Positions 18,572-27,465 of a DNA stretch of 64,000 nucleotides are shown piece after piece; within the stretch, counting starts at the first letter, position 1; each line of letters opens with the position of its first letter. The notes under the pieces are model-generated. The model made no database searches. It was not told the DNA's origin and worked only from the letters and a program-made list of their open reading frames with translations. Made by a program: the position numbers and the translations under genes. This DNA is from Pseudomonas chlororaphis (GTDB lineage Bacteria; Pseudomonadota; Gammaproteobacteria; Pseudomonadales; Pseudomonadaceae): positions 372,001-436,000 of the forward strand of contig NZ_MOAL01000001.1 in assembly GCF_003731765.1 (NCBI RefSeq). Reading direction: 5' to 3'.

Positions 18572-20481
18572 CAGGACAAGGCCTCCAACTCCGCCTGCAG
18601 GCTTTCCAGCAGCTCCAGGGCTTCCATCCAGGACTCTTCCAACTGCCCTTCACGGACCTTGAGCTTGGCCTGTTCAGCCAGCAGGTCACGCAATTCGTCC
18701 TTGCGCGCCGCCTCGTAGATGCCGCTGTCGCCCAGGCTGGCTTCGATCTTGGCCAGGCGCTCATGGACCTTGCCCAGTTCGGCTTCCAGCTTGTCGGCTT
18801 CACGCTTGTGCGGCGCCAACTGCTGACGCAGGGCCGCAGCGGCCTGGCGCTGGGCCTTTTTGTCGGTCTTGTCCGGGTTGACCGGGGTGTTGCTGACCGG
18901 CGCATTGCGCTGGCGATAATCCACCAGCCAACGGGTGTAGTCGTCCAGGTCGCCGTCGAACTCCTCGACCTTGCCGTCCGCCACCAGGTAGAAATTGTCG
19001 GTGGTGCTTTTGAGCAAGTGGCGATCGTGGGACACCACCAGCACCGCGCCACTGAACTCTTGCAGGGCCATGGTCAAGGCCAGGCGCATCTCCAGGTCCA
19101 GATGGTTGGTGGGTTCGTCGAGCAGCAACAGGTTGGGCCGCTCCCAGGCGATCAACGCGAGGGCCAGGCGGGCTTTTTCGCCGCCGGAGAAATTCAGCAC
19201 CGGCTCGTCGATGCGCGCACCACGGAAATCAAAGCCGCCGAGGAAGTCGCGCAGAGGCTGCTCACGCTCGGTGGGGGCCAGGCGTTGCAGGTGCAGCAAC
19301 GGGCTGGCCTTGGAGTCCAGGGAGTCCAACTGATGCTGGGCGAAGTAGCCGACCACGGTGTTCTCGCCACGGGTCAGGCGGCCCGACAGCGGCTGTAGCT
19401 CACCCGCCAGGTTTTTGATCAGGGTCGACTTGCCGGCGCCGTTGGGGCCCAGCAGACCGATTCGCGCGCCGGGGGTCAGTTGCAGCTTGACCTTCTCCAG
19501 CACCGCACGCTCGCCGTAACCCAGGCGCGCGTCGGAGAGATCGATCAAGGGGCTGGAGATCTTCATCGACTCGCGGAAGGTGAAGTCGAACGGCGAATCG
19601 ACATGGGCCGCCGACAGCTCTTCCATGCGTTCCAGGGCCTTGATCCGGCTCTGGGCCTGACGGGCCTTGGTGGCCTGGGCCTTGAAGCGAGCGATGTAGC
19701 TTTCCATGTGCGCCCGTTGCGCCTGCTGCTTCTCGTAGGCCTGCTGTTGCTGGGCCAGACGCTCGGCACGGGCGCGTTCGAAGGCGCTGTAGCCGCCGCG
19801 ATAAAGCGTGATCTTGCGCTGATCGACGTGGGCCACGTGATCCACCACGGCGTCCAGGAAGTCGCGGTCGTGGGAGATCAGCAGCAAGGTGCCCGGGTAG
19901 CTCTTGAGCCACTCTTCGAGCCAGATAATGGCGTCGAGGTCCAAGTGGTTGGTGGGCTCGTCGAGCAGCAACAGGTCCGACGGGCACATCAGCGCCTGGG
20001 CCAGGTTCAGGCGCATCCGCCAGCCCCCGGAGAAGTCGCCGACCTGACGGTCCATCTGCTCGTTGGTGAACCCCAGGCCCGCCAGCAATTTGCGCGCCCG
20101 GGCGTCGGCGGTGTAACCGTCGGCGCTATCCAGTTCGGCATGCAGGCGCGCCTGGGCAGCACCGTCGTGGGACGCTTCGGCCGCCGCCAGCTCACGCTGC
20201 ACCTGACGCAGACGCAGGTCGCCATCGAGCACATAGTCCACGGCCAGGCGTTCGAGGGTATCGACCTCCTGACGCATGTGGGCAATGCGCCAGTCGGCGG
20301 GCAGGAAGCAGTCCCCGGAATCCGGGTGCAGCTCACCGCGCAACAAGGCGAAAAGGCTGGATTTGCCGGCGCCATTAGCACCGATCAAGCCGGCTTTATG
20401 GCCGGCGTGCAGGGTCAGCTCGGCGTCTTCTAGCAGACGTTGCGGGCCACGCTGTAAAGTCAGGTTCTGAAGTCGAATCAT
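18571..20481 (-). CDS. ABC-F family ATPase (YheS type)
   Basis: A 636-residue soluble protein with two ABC ATPase domains and no membrane part, of the ABC-F translation-factor family and closest to YheS. Walker A motifs are GANGAGKSS near residue 34 and GPNGAGKST near residue 346. Signatures are FSGGWRMRLNLA and FSGGEKARLALA, with Walker B LLLLDEPTNHLD in each. A long charged linker (ERARAERLAQQQQAYEKQQ) joins the domains. A coiled-coil C-terminal extension (about residues 530-636) is present. I chose the ATG at 20481 (MIRLQNLTL) over an upstream frame because it starts the ABC domain. Confidence 0.93.
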   Translation of the reverse strand: MIRLQNLTLQRGPQRLLEDAELTLHAGHKAGLIGANGAGKSSLFALLRGELHPDSGDCFLPADWRIAHMRQEVDTLERLAVDYVLDGDLRLRQVQRELAAAEASHDGAAQARLHAELDSADGYTADARARKLLAGLGFTNEQMDRQVGDFSGGWRMRLNLAQALMCPSDLLLLDEPTNHLDLDAIIWLEEWLKSYPGTLLLISHDRDFLDAVVDHVAHVDQRKITLYRGGYSAFERARAERLAQQQQAYEKQQAQRAHMESYIARFKAQATKARQAQSRIKALERMEELSAAHVDSPFDFTFRESMKISSPLIDLSDARLGYGERAVLEKVKLQLTPGARIGLLGPNGAGKSTLIKNLAGELQPLSGRLTRGENTVVGYFAQHQLDSLDSKASPLLHLQRLAPTEREQPLRDFLGGFDFRGARIDEPVLNFSGGEKARLALALIAWERPNLLLLDEPTNHLDLEMRLALTMALQEFSGAVLVVSHDRHLLKSTTDNFYLVADGKVEEFDGDLDDYTRWLVDYRQRNAPVSNTPVNPDKTDKKAQRQAAAALRQQLAPHKREADKLEAELGKVHERLAKIEASLGDSGIYEAARKDELRDLLAEQAKLKVREGQLEESWMEALELLESLQAELEALS

Positions 20482-20531
20482 AATGGCGGCGGAGTCTACC
20501 AGCTTCGCTCGCAACTGGCGCGAGTAGGAAT

Positions 20532-20996
20532 ATGTCCTCTGACCTGTGGAGCTTTACCCTCAAGACCTACGCCCTTTCCGGCGTCGAAGCGGCGTGCCTG
20601 CAATTGCAGGGGGCCGGTGCCAATGTCTGTCTGCTGCTGTGCGCCGCTTGGCTCGGTGAGCGTGGCGTGGCCTGCACTGCGCAACGGCTTGAGTTGCTAC
20701 GCGAGCAGGCCGAGCCCTGGCACCGGGACGTGGTGCAACCGTTACGCCAGTTACGCAATCAATGGCGCTCGGCGGCCGGCCAGGATCCGGAACTGCGGAT
20801 CTTGCGCGAACAGGTCAAAGCCCTGGAACTGGAAGCGGAACGGCAATTGTTAATGCGTTTGCAAGATGTGGCCGAGGACTGGCCAGAGGGGCAGGCGGAC
20901 GATTTGTCGGCCTGGCTGGAAGGAGTGGCGGCCGAAGCCGCCAACTTCAACCGCGACGCGCTGCAGGTGCTGCGTGTCGCGGTGACCAGCGCTTAG
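20532..20996 (+). CDS. TIGR02444 family protein
   Basis: A 154-residue cytoplasmic, all-helical protein of the TIGR02444 family of gamma-proteobacteria; its function is unknown. Distinctive features are the N-terminal SSDLWSFTLKTYALSGVEAACLQLQ, ANVCLLLCAAWLGERG near residue 33, and LRQLRNQWRSAA. It is divergent from the ABC-F gene with only 50 bases between starts, so the promoters must overlap. Its stop overlaps the algP stop by four bases on the other strand. The same neighbours occur in P. aeruginosa. Confidence 0.9.
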   Translation: MSSDLWSFTLKTYALSGVEAACLQLQGAGANVCLLLCAAWLGERGVACTAQRLELLREQAEPWHRDVVQPLRQLRNQWRSAAGQDPELRILREQVKALELEAERQLLMRLQDVAEDWPEGQADDLSAWLEGVAAEAANFNRDALQVLRVAVTSA

Positions 20997-22051
20997 GAAG
21001 CGCTGCCTGGGGTGCTGCTGGCAGCGGCCGACGCAGGAGCGGCCGGAGTGGCTGCCGGTGCTGGCGAAGCAGCTGGAGCAGGTGCGGCAGGTGTCGCTGG
21101 CTTGGCGGCCGCAGGAGCGGTGGCCGGTTTAGCGGCAGCAGGTTTGGCGGCTGGTTTTTTCGCCACTGGCTTGGCGGCCGGTTTAGCAGCGGGCTTGGCA
21201 GCAGCCGCGGCTGGCTTGGCAGCGGCAGCCGGTTTAGCGGCTGGCTTCGCAGCAGGTTTAGCGGCGGCTTTCACCGGGGTTTTAGGCGCCGCTGGCTTGC
21301 TGGCCGCAGCCTTGGCAACAGCGGGTTTAGCGGCCGGCTTGGCCACTGCCGGTTTGGCCGCTGCGGTTTTGGCGGCTGGCTTGGTCGCTGGTTTTGCCGC
21401 GGCTTTCACCGGGGCCTTGGCAGCCGGTTTGGCGGTAGGTTTAGCCGCCGCGGTTTTGGCCGCAACCGGTTTGGCAGCAGGCTTGGCGGCTGCGGTTTTG
21501 GCCGCAGGTTTCGCCGCCGGCTTGGCAGCACTGGCCGCTGGCTTGGCGGGTGCCTTGGCAGCAGGTTTAGCGGTCGATTTTGCAGGGGCTGCTTTGGCTG
21601 CTGCCGGTTTGGCGGCAGGCTTCTTCGCCGCAGCCGCTGCTGGCTTGGCATCACGGGTGGTCAAGACTTTGGCCACCGCTTCTTTCACGCGACCAACACC
21701 CTGGGCCAGTTTCAGGCTTTCCTGGGCATCGCGCTTGAGTTGCAGAATGTAGGTGCGGGTTTCCGATTGACGCTCTTTCAGAGCATCCAGCAGGTCTTCA
21801 AGTTCTTTCACTGCACCCTTGGCCTTGCCTTGCGCCTTGGCTTTGCCGGCCGCTGCGGCGTCCTGCAATTTGGTGCGCGACTTGTGCAGTTTTTCCTGCG
21901 CTTTACCCCGTTGTTTTTCCAACTTGGCGAGCAGTTTTTCAGCATCAGCCAAGGCCTCGGAACAGGCGTTTTCCAAATGCTCGAGCAGGCTGCCCGACAA
22001 CTGTTGGAGTAAATGCAACGGAGTACTTACAGGCTTCTTATTGGCCGACAT
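20993..22051 (-). CDS. algP: Alginate regulatory protein AlgP, histone H1-like
   Basis: AlgP (AlgR3, 352 residues), a histone H1-like DNA-binding protein described as an activator of alginate genes in P. aeruginosa. Residues 1-130 form a helical, coiled-coil domain (HLENACSEALADAEKLLAKLE; LEDLLDALKERQSETRTYILQ). From about residue 136 to the end the protein is a Lys/Pro/Ala repeat (KPAA, KPAAK, AAKPA) with an Ala/Pro/Ser tail. The length equals the P. aeruginosa protein. The repeat tract at DNA level is prone to slippage. The 3' end overlaps the convergent TIGR02444 gene. Confidence 0.93.
   Translation of the reverse strand: MSANKKPVSTPLHLLQQLSGSLLEHLENACSEALADAEKLLAKLEKQRGKAQEKLHKSRTKLQDAAAAGKAKAQGKAKGAVKELEDLLDALKERQSETRTYILQLKRDAQESLKLAQGVGRVKEAVAKVLTTRDAKPAAAAAKKPAAKPAAAKAAPAKSTAKPAAKAPAKPAASAAKPAAKPAAKTAAAKPAAKPVAAKTAAAKPTAKPAAKAPVKAAAKPATKPAAKTAAAKPAVAKPAAKPAVAKAAASKPAAPKTPVKAAAKPAAKPAAKPAAAAKPAAAAAKPAAKPAAKPVAKKPAAKPAAAKPATAPAAAKPATPAAPAPAASPAPAATPAAPASAAASSTPGSAS
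21000..21650 (-). repeat. Degenerate tandem repeats encoding the AlgP KPAA tail
   Basis: Imperfect 12- to 15-base tandem units (GGCAGCAGGTTTAGCGG, GGCGGCTGGCTTGG on the + strand) repeat over about 650 bases, with larger duplicated blocks such as TTTTGGC(G/C)GC. They encode the Lys/Pro/Ala-rich tail. Confidence 0.85.
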
Positions 22052-22244
22052 GGTTTACCTCCTGGCTGACGTGAGTTGCGGCTCATACTAGACCTCTGCT
22101 GCTACCGCCGCTAGGGCATGTTGACAGTATCGAAAGCCCCGCGTTGCAGCCGATTGAAAATGTTCTGCACGCGACTCGAAGTTGCTCACCAGCGTGGCCA
22201 TCGCCACTGGCATAATCCCCACCATCTCAGGCCGGAGAGTGCCC

Positions 22245-22910
22245 ATGTCGCGCTACCTTTTTTTATCCTTGATCTGGCTTGTGCCAGTGGCTCACGCCGC
22301 CACCGAGCCGGCCCCGAATGATGCTCACGACCTGGCTTACAGCCTTGGCGCCAGCCTCGGTGAACGCCTGCGCGAAGAAGTCCCCGAGCTGCAGCTCCAG
22401 GCCTTGATCGAAGGTTTGAAAGCGGCCTATCAAGGCCAGCCCCTGGCACTCAAGGATGAGCGTATCGAACAGATCCTCGCCCAACACGATGCCCAGGTCA
22501 GCGAGCAATCGGCCAAGCCACAAACAGAAGTGGCCCTGGAAAACGAGCAGCGTTTTCTCAGCGCCGAGAAAGCCAAGCCCGGTGTGCGCGAACTGGCAGA
22601 CGGCATCCTGCTCACCGAACTCACCCCCGGCAGCGGCGCCAAGGCCGGCGCGGACGGTTCGGTGCAAGTACGTTATGTGGGTCGCCTGCCTGACGGCACG
22701 CTGTTCGATCAGAACCAGCAACCGCAGTGGTTTCGCCTGGACAGCGTGATCGCCGGCTGGCGCAGCGCGTTGCAGCAGATGCCTACGGGTGCCAAGTGGC
22801 GGCTGGTGATCCCGTCGGCCCAGGCGTATGGCGCGGACGGTGCCGGCGACCTGATCCCGCCCTACACGCCTCTGGTGTTTGAGGTCGAATTACTGGGCAC
22901 AAAAAGCTGA
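22245..22910 (+). CDS. FKBP-type peptidyl-prolyl cis-trans isomerase
   Basis: A 221-residue exported prolyl isomerase of the FklB/FkpA group. A signal peptide (FLSLIWLVPVAHA-AT) directs it to the periplasm. Residues 25-110 are the helical dimerisation domain (DLAYSLGASLGERLREEVPEL). The C-terminal 105 residues are the FKBP catalytic domain, with VQVRYVGRLPDGTLFD, QQMPTGAKWRLVIPS, AYG and IPPYTPLVFEVELL. The start was set at the ATG after CCGGAGAG; the longer frame adds no signal. It is divergent from algP and convergent with algQ. Confidence 0.92.
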   Translation: MSRYLFLSLIWLVPVAHAATEPAPNDAHDLAYSLGASLGERLREEVPELQLQALIEGLKAAYQGQPLALKDERIEQILAQHDAQVSEQSAKPQTEVALENEQRFLSAEKAKPGVRELADGILLTELTPGSGAKAGADGSVQVRYVGRLPDGTLFDQNQQPQWFRLDSVIAGWRSALQQMPTGAKWRLVIPSAQAYGADGAGDLIPPYTPLVFEVELLGTKS

Positions 22911-22924
22911 GGCCCGACAACGAA

Positions 22925-22949
22925 AAACGGCGCGCCATGCGCACCGTTT
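22925..22949. terminator. Bidirectional hairpin between the FKBP gene and algQ
   Basis: AAACGGCGCG(C) pairs with (G)CGCACCGTTT around a short CATG-like loop (one wobble pair), with flanking A and T residues. The position between two convergent genes fits a shared terminator. Confidence 0.55.
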
Positions 22950-22970
22950 CGGTCAACCTCACGCCTCCCT

Positions 22971-23429
22971 TCAAGCTTGGGCAGCCGCTTCTTCCTTGTG
23001 AGCGTTGTGCAGGACTTCGATCAGGCAATCTTCCAGTTCGAAGCGCTCATGCAACAGGCCGCCGAGCTCCTGGAATTTCTGCGCCACGCATTTGCCTTCA
23101 TCACACAGATCGTTGAACGCCAGCAGCTTTTCAGTGATCACATCGATGCGCGGATAAAGAGTCTCCGCCAGTTCCAGGCCGCGTTTGTCGCCAAAGGCCT
23201 TGGCTTCGCTGGTCAGCTGCTCGTAGATTTCGAAATGCCCCGCCGACACGTAGTCCACCAAAATGGCGCAGAACTCCTGCAACGGGGCTTTGCTCTCGGC
23301 CAGTGCCTCAGGTTTGGCACCGAGGGCGTCATAGGCCCGAACCAGTTCGTGACGCTCCTGGAGCCAGCGATCGATCAGCAGGTGCACCCCACCCCAGCGT
23401 TCCTGAGCATTCTGACAACTTTCGAGCAT
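22971..23429 (-). CDS. algQ: Anti-sigma-70 / regulator AlgQ (Rsd family)
   Basis: AlgQ (152 residues), the Pseudomonas member of the Rsd/AlgQ family, which binds region 4 of sigma-70 and affects stationary-phase gene use, alginate and siderophore production. It is a helical bundle: the N-terminus [29 protein letters not shown] is highly typical, followed by [20 protein letters not shown] and a C-terminal helix with [15 protein letters not shown]. The start at the ATG at 23429 has AGAGA upstream; a longer frame runs back to 23603 with no homology. Monocistronic. Confidence 0.95.
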   Translation of the reverse strand: MLESCQNAQERWGGVHLLIDRWLQERHELVRAYDALGAKPEALAESKAPLQEFCAILVDYVSAGHFEIYEQLTSEAKAFGDKRGLELAETLYPRIDVITEKLLAFNDLCDEGKCVAQKFQELGGLLHERFELEDCLIEVLHNAHKEEAAAQA

Positions 23430-23637
23430 GGCGATCTCTCTTCCCTTATGGGTCATGCCGTCTACACCCGCTGCGGGGCTTGAAGACTCAAGCAGCAGCC
23501 AGGCAGAACAGCATCGAGCAACATAATTCCAATGACGCGTGCGGGCCAGATTATGCCCGCACGACAATGGCTTCAAGGTACGCAGGAGATAAAGTTCATA
23601 CAAGCGTTTAATCCGCCTGCCCTGCGCAAATACTGAC

Positions 23638-24159
23638 TCAAGACAAGACCGGCACCTGCCAGAGGGCCTGCAACCGGCGCCATAGCTGGTAGCCGCTGAC
23701 CATCAGCACAGCGACAAAAACCAGCAGGCTCCATTCCGGCAGGCTCATGTCCAGCAACGTCCAGCTGACCTCAGCACAGTCGGACGTGCCCTTGAACGCC
23801 AACTGCAGTGTCTGCCACCAGGAAAAATGACGCAGCATGAACGGCAGGTCCGGCACACAGGCCAGCAATTGCTCGGAGGGGATGTTCTGCAACAGCACAT
23901 GACGCCCGGCCGTGACCACGCCCAGCAAGCCCCAGAACAGATTCAGCCCCCAGTACAGCAAGCGCCCCAGGCGGCGCGGCCCGTGTGCGGCGGCAATCAG
24001 GTTGGACACGCCGAGCACCACCAGAAGACCGCGCTGCGCACTCCAAAGTGGGCAAGAGTCGAGGCCGCCGCCGGATTGCAGGTAAAACGCCGCCCATGAG
24101 GCCAAGGCCCCCAGCAGAAACATCAGGGAGAACAGCACGCGCGAGCCGGCCAACGACAT
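23638..24159 (-). CDS. dsbH: DsbB-family disulfide bond formation protein (DsbH)
   Basis: A 173-residue four-helix inner-membrane protein of the DsbB family, which normally reoxidises DsbA and passes electrons to quinone. Hydrophobic segments are near residues 6-27, 43-58, 67-90 and 142-165. The conserved Arg after the first loop is present (Arg43). The first periplasmic loop reads CPLW (Cys36, Trp39) instead of the CxxC pair, while the second loop keeps Cys101 and Cys128. One of the four classical cysteines is therefore missing. The position next to algQ and hemY matches P. aeruginosa dsbH. The start was chosen at MSLAGSRV. Confidence 0.85.
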   Translation of the reverse strand: MSLAGSRVLFSLMFLLGALASWAAFYLQSGGGLDSCPLWSAQRGLLVVLGVSNLIAAAHGPRRLGRLLYWGLNLFWGLLGVVTAGRHVLLQNIPSEQLLACVPDLPFMLRHFSWWQTLQLAFKGTSDCAEVSWTLLDMSLPEWSLLVFVAVLMVSGYQLWRRLQALWQVPVLS

Positions 24160-24261
24160 GACAGATCCGTAACGGAAGAAACAGGCAGTCACGGTAGAGA
24201 AAGCGCAGGCCCCTTTCAAGAAGCGCTATGCCGCAAAGCGGCCACCACGAAAACCAGAGCG

Positions 24262-24293
24262 AAAAAAACCGGCTGCCCTGCTCAGGCAGCCGG
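24262..24293 (-). terminator. Intrinsic terminator of the hemC-hemD-hemX-hemY operon
   Basis: On the minus strand CCGGCTGCC, a seven-base loop and GGCAGCCGG are followed by a run of seven Ts. It lies 15 bases beyond the hemY stop. Confidence 0.9.
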
Positions 24294-24306
24294 ACTGGGT
24301 GCCAGG

Positions 24307-25545
24307 TCAGGCCCTGGCGGGCACGGGCAGCGGCGACGCCAGCAAACGCTCGTCCAGCAACCCCAGACCTTCCTGGAACAGCTGGTTGCTGCGCTCGGTG
24401 TCGCCCAACTGCGCCAGCAAGCGTGCCAGCTCGGCACAGGCTTCCGGATTGCGCTGCACCCGCAAGCTGCTGTCCAGATAATCCCGGGCCTTGCCCCACA
24501 GGCTGCTTTGCAGGCAGAGACGGCCCAGAGTCAGCAACAGGCTCGGGTCATCGGGATGGTCCTTCAGCCATTGCTCGGCGGTTTGCAGCTGGCGCGCCGG
24601 GTCACTGCCACGCACCAGGCCATACAGACGGGCCAGATGGCTTTCGTACCGGCGCTTCATCGCCGTGCGCAGCACTTCCTCGGCCTCGGCTTCCGCTCCC
24701 AACTGACGCAGTTGCTCGGCGTAGGCCAAGATCAATGGCGGCTCTTGGCGCTGGGCCGAGGTCAATTGTTGCCAGGCGCGATTAAGGGACTGCAAACCGG
24801 CAGTGGCATCTTCTTCACGACGCGCGGCGAGGGTCAGGTTTTCACCCCAGGCCCGGCGCTCCAGTTCCAGCAACTCGCTGGCGGGCAATGCCTTGTCCTT
24901 GCGCAACTCAGGCAACAGGCGAATCACCGCCGACCAGTCGCCACGCTGCTGATGCAGCCGCTGCAACTGGCGCAGCACCTGAACGCTGTGGGGGTGACGC
25001 TCATGCATGGCCTGCAGGGTAACCAGTGCACCGTCGGTATCACCACGGTCGGTCTGCATTTGCGCGTGACTCAAGGCCACCGCCAATTCAGCTTGCGGCT
25101 GGCGCTCCAGGGCGCGCTCCAGCAGACGGTCGCACTCTTCGTAGTGCCCCTGCTCGTTGGCCGCCCGGGCAGCGCCCAGGTAATACAGCAGCGGCTGACG
25201 CTCGGCTTCGGCGGCCCGATGCAGATGCCGCTGCGCACTGGCCCAGCGTCCTTCGGCCAGGTCCATCTGCCCCTGCTCGATGGCGATCTGCACCCGACGG
25301 CTGCGGTTGCGCCGCGACCAGGGGTTGACCACCCCACCGGAAACCAACACCAGCTCGATCAGCAGCTTGATGCCCCAGATCAGCAGCCAGATCAGTGCAA
25401 CCAAGGCCAGGCTGGCCCACAGGCTCGATTCATAACGGAAGTTGCTGTACGCGATCAGCACGTAACCGGGATGCTCGGCAATCGCCAGACCCAGCAAGCC
25501 GATCGCAGCGATCAGCAACAGCACAATCACATACACGCGCTTCAT
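24307..25545 (-). CDS. hemY: HemY, heme-operon TPR membrane protein
   Basis: HemY (412 residues) of the proteobacterial type, not the protoporphyrinogen oxidase of Gram-positives. Two hydrophobic segments (residues 4-22 and 41-62) anchor it in the inner membrane. The rest is a chain of TPR repeats (LYYLGAARAANEQGHYEECDRLLERAL; LGRLCLQSSLWGKARDYLDSSL). It is often associated with late heme synthesis, with unclear function. Its ATG overlaps the hemX stop by four bases. It is the last gene of the hemC-D-X-Y operon. Confidence 0.93.
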   Translation of the reverse strand: MKRVYVIVLLLIAAIGLLGLAIAEHPGYVLIAYSNFRYESSLWASLALVALIWLLIWGIKLLIELVLVSGGVVNPWSRRNRSRRVQIAIEQGQMDLAEGRWASAQRHLHRAAEAERQPLLYYLGAARAANEQGHYEECDRLLERALERQPQAELAVALSHAQMQTDRGDTDGALVTLQAMHERHPHSVQVLRQLQRLHQQRGDWSAVIRLLPELRKDKALPASELLELERRAWGENLTLAARREEDATAGLQSLNRAWQQLTSAQRQEPPLILAYAEQLRQLGAEAEAEEVLRTAMKRRYESHLARLYGLVRGSDPARQLQTAEQWLKDHPDDPSLLLTLGRLCLQSSLWGKARDYLDSSLRVQRNPEACAELARLLAQLGDTERSNQLFQEGLGLLDERLLASPLPVPARA

Positions 25546-26681
25546 GGGCTGGTCTCCTGCGCGGTGCTCGCAGCAGGCTTGGCCAGAGGTTTCACCGAGT
25601 CTTCAGCGTTCAGGTTGCGCCGCTCAAGGTACGCCTGGACCGCGCTCAGGGTCTTGGCCAGGTCCGGCGTGACCACGGTCACCGGCTGCTGGCTCAACTC
25701 GGCCAGGCGCTCCACCATGACCTTGGTCTGCGGGTCGTCCTGATTGAAGTTGGTTTTCAGTACATCCCGAGCCTCTGTCAGCGCCTGCCCGTATACCGGA
25801 GCCTGGCCATTCAAGGCGGCCCACTGCGCTTGCTCCAGGGCCAGGCTCAAGGCCAGGCGCACCTGGGTCAGGCTTTGCCCGGCCAATAGCGGCCGAATGT
25901 TTTTGTCAGCGTTGAAGTCAATGCGGAAATACCGCGAAAGCTCCGCCCAGGCTCGTGACCAGAGGCTGGCGCCGTCACCATCGGCGGTCAGGCCCGGCAG
26001 GGAATCGCCACGGTCCTTAAACTCGGGGGCCAGGGCATTGAGGTCGAGCACCTGATCGCGCAAGGCGCCCAGTTGCAGGAACAGCCCGGTACGGTCCGGC
26101 TGCTGGGTGCTGCGCAAGGCGGCCAGGCTCTTGAGCACTTGCTCGCGAGCGGCAAAGGCGCCCGGGTCATTCTGCTCACGAAGAATATCGTCCGCGCCCT
26201 GGACCAACGCCTGGGCGCTGGTGATGTCTTGCAGGGCAGACAAACGCAGGCTGGCCAGGCGCAGCAAGTGCTCGGCCTCGGCCAGGCGCCAATCCTTGCG
26301 GCTGGCACCGAGGACGCTTTCCAGGCGCTGGTTGAGACGCTGCTGATCGCCCTGCAACTGGGCCACCAGGCGGCGCCGGTCTTCCAGCTCATCCGCTGGC
26401 GGCAGTTGCTCAAGCCGCGCACTGAAACGCTGCTCGCTGAGTTTGGAGCTCTGGGCCTGATCGTTCAGCGCCTGTAACTGCTCCGACTGCTGCAGGTTGT
26501 GGGCTTGCAGGCTACGCACCTGCCAAATGCCCCAACCGCCGGCAGCGACACCTGCGGCACCCAGCAGTAGGGCTAGAATCGCCACCCCATTGCCACGGCG
26601 CTGCACAACAGGGGGAACGGGTTCGGTCGGTGTCTCAAGCACCGGCTGCACTTGATCTTTGGGCAAGGCTGTTTCGCTCAC
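25542..26681 (-). CDS. hemX: HemX, uroporphyrinogen-III C-methyltransferase-like membrane protein
   Basis: HemX (379 residues). A cytoplasmic N-terminal stretch of about 30 residues precedes one membrane helix (GVAILALLLGAAGVAAGGWGIW, about 32-53). A coiled coil follows (QSLQAHNLQQ-type to about residue 120), then a long periplasmic helical domain (DWRLAEAEHLLRLASLRLSALQD). Although named as a methyltransferase in databases, it lacks the SAM-binding motifs; the role is likely structural or regulatory in heme synthesis. It starts 16 bases after hemD and overlaps hemY by four bases. Confidence 0.92.
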   Translation of the reverse strand: MSETALPKDQVQPVLETPTEPVPPVVQRRGNGVAILALLLGAAGVAAGGWGIWQVRSLQAHNLQQSEQLQALNDQAQSSKLSEQRFSARLEQLPPADELEDRRRLVAQLQGDQQRLNQRLESVLGASRKDWRLAEAEHLLRLASLRLSALQDITSAQALVQGADDILREQNDPGAFAAREQVLKSLAALRSTQQPDRTGLFLQLGALRDQVLDLNALAPEFKDRGDSLPGLTADGDGASLWSRAWAELSRYFRIDFNADKNIRPLLAGQSLTQVRLALSLALEQAQWAALNGQAPVYGQALTEARDVLKTNFNQDDPQTKVMVERLAELSQQPVTVVTPDLAKTLSAVQAYLERRNLNAEDSVKPLAKPAASTAQETSP

Positions 26682-26697
26682 GTATCCATCCTTTGCG

Positions 26698-27465
26698 TTA
26701 GAGAACGGGCACGGGTTGCTCCCGTAACGCCGTTAGCAAGGCCGCGGCGCTGGCGCCACGGCAATCCACAACTTTTTCAGCTCCAGCGGCGCGTGCCATC
26801 TCGGCAACCCGCGGGCTTGGAACAAACAACGGCATCTTCGCCAACTGCGGCCAGGCCGCACCGGCCAACTGCCGTAAATGGCTGAAGCCCTGTCCACTGC
26901 TGACCACCAGGCCGTTCAAGCGTTCCACAGTAATGCGCTGCGCCAGCAAGCCTTCGGCATACACAGGCACCCCACGACGGTAGAGCTCCAGATAATCGAC
27001 ACTAGCACCTTGGCTGCGCATGCGCTCAGCCAGCAACCCGCGCCCGCCTTCGCCACGCACGATCAATACCCGAGGGTCAGGCCGTTCGATAGCCTCGCGC
27101 AATTGGGGAAGTTCAAGCAAGGCCTCACTGTCATCCCCCTGCTCGGGAAACAACACGTCCAGGCCGTGGTCAGCGAGAATCGCACCCGTGGCCGCGCCCA
27201 CGCTGAACCAGGGTTGGCGCGGTGGCTGCGGCCAATGCTCACCCAGCAGCGCCAGCATCAGGCGTGCAGCGGGCTTACTGACCACGATCACCGCGCAGTA
27301 ACGATCCAGCTCCAGCACGGTTGAACGCTGGGCAGGCGAGAGGGGTAACGCCTCGATATCCAATAATGGCAAGCTGCTGCTGGCGACCTGGGCGTCAGCC
27401 AGGACCGCGGCCAAGGCAACGCATTCGTCCTCAGGCCGGGTCAACAGCAAACGCCAGCCCGTCAC
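26698..27465 (-). CDS. hemD: Uroporphyrinogen-III synthase
   Basis: HemD (255 residues) cyclises hydroxymethylbilane to uroporphyrinogen III with inversion of ring D. The N-terminal [21 protein letters not shown] matches the family, as does the two-domain layout with the hinge around [20 protein letters not shown] (residues 133-152). The conserved C-terminal segment GFSHLRQL and [19 protein letters not shown] are present. Sequence conservation in this family is always low. The start overlaps the hemC stop by four bases (ATGA), which confirms the start and the coupling. Confidence 0.93.
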   Translation of the reverse strand: MTGWRLLLTRPEDECVALAAVLADAQVASSSLPLLDIEALPLSPAQRSTVLELDRYCAVIVVSKPAARLMLALLGEHWPQPPRQPWFSVGAATGAILADHGLDVLFPEQGDDSEALLELPQLREAIERPDPRVLIVRGEGGRGLLAERMRSQGASVDYLELYRRGVPVYAEGLLAQRITVERLNGLVVSSGQGFSHLRQLAGAAWPQLAKMPLFVPSPRVAEMARAAGAEKVVDCRGASAAALLTALREQPVPVL

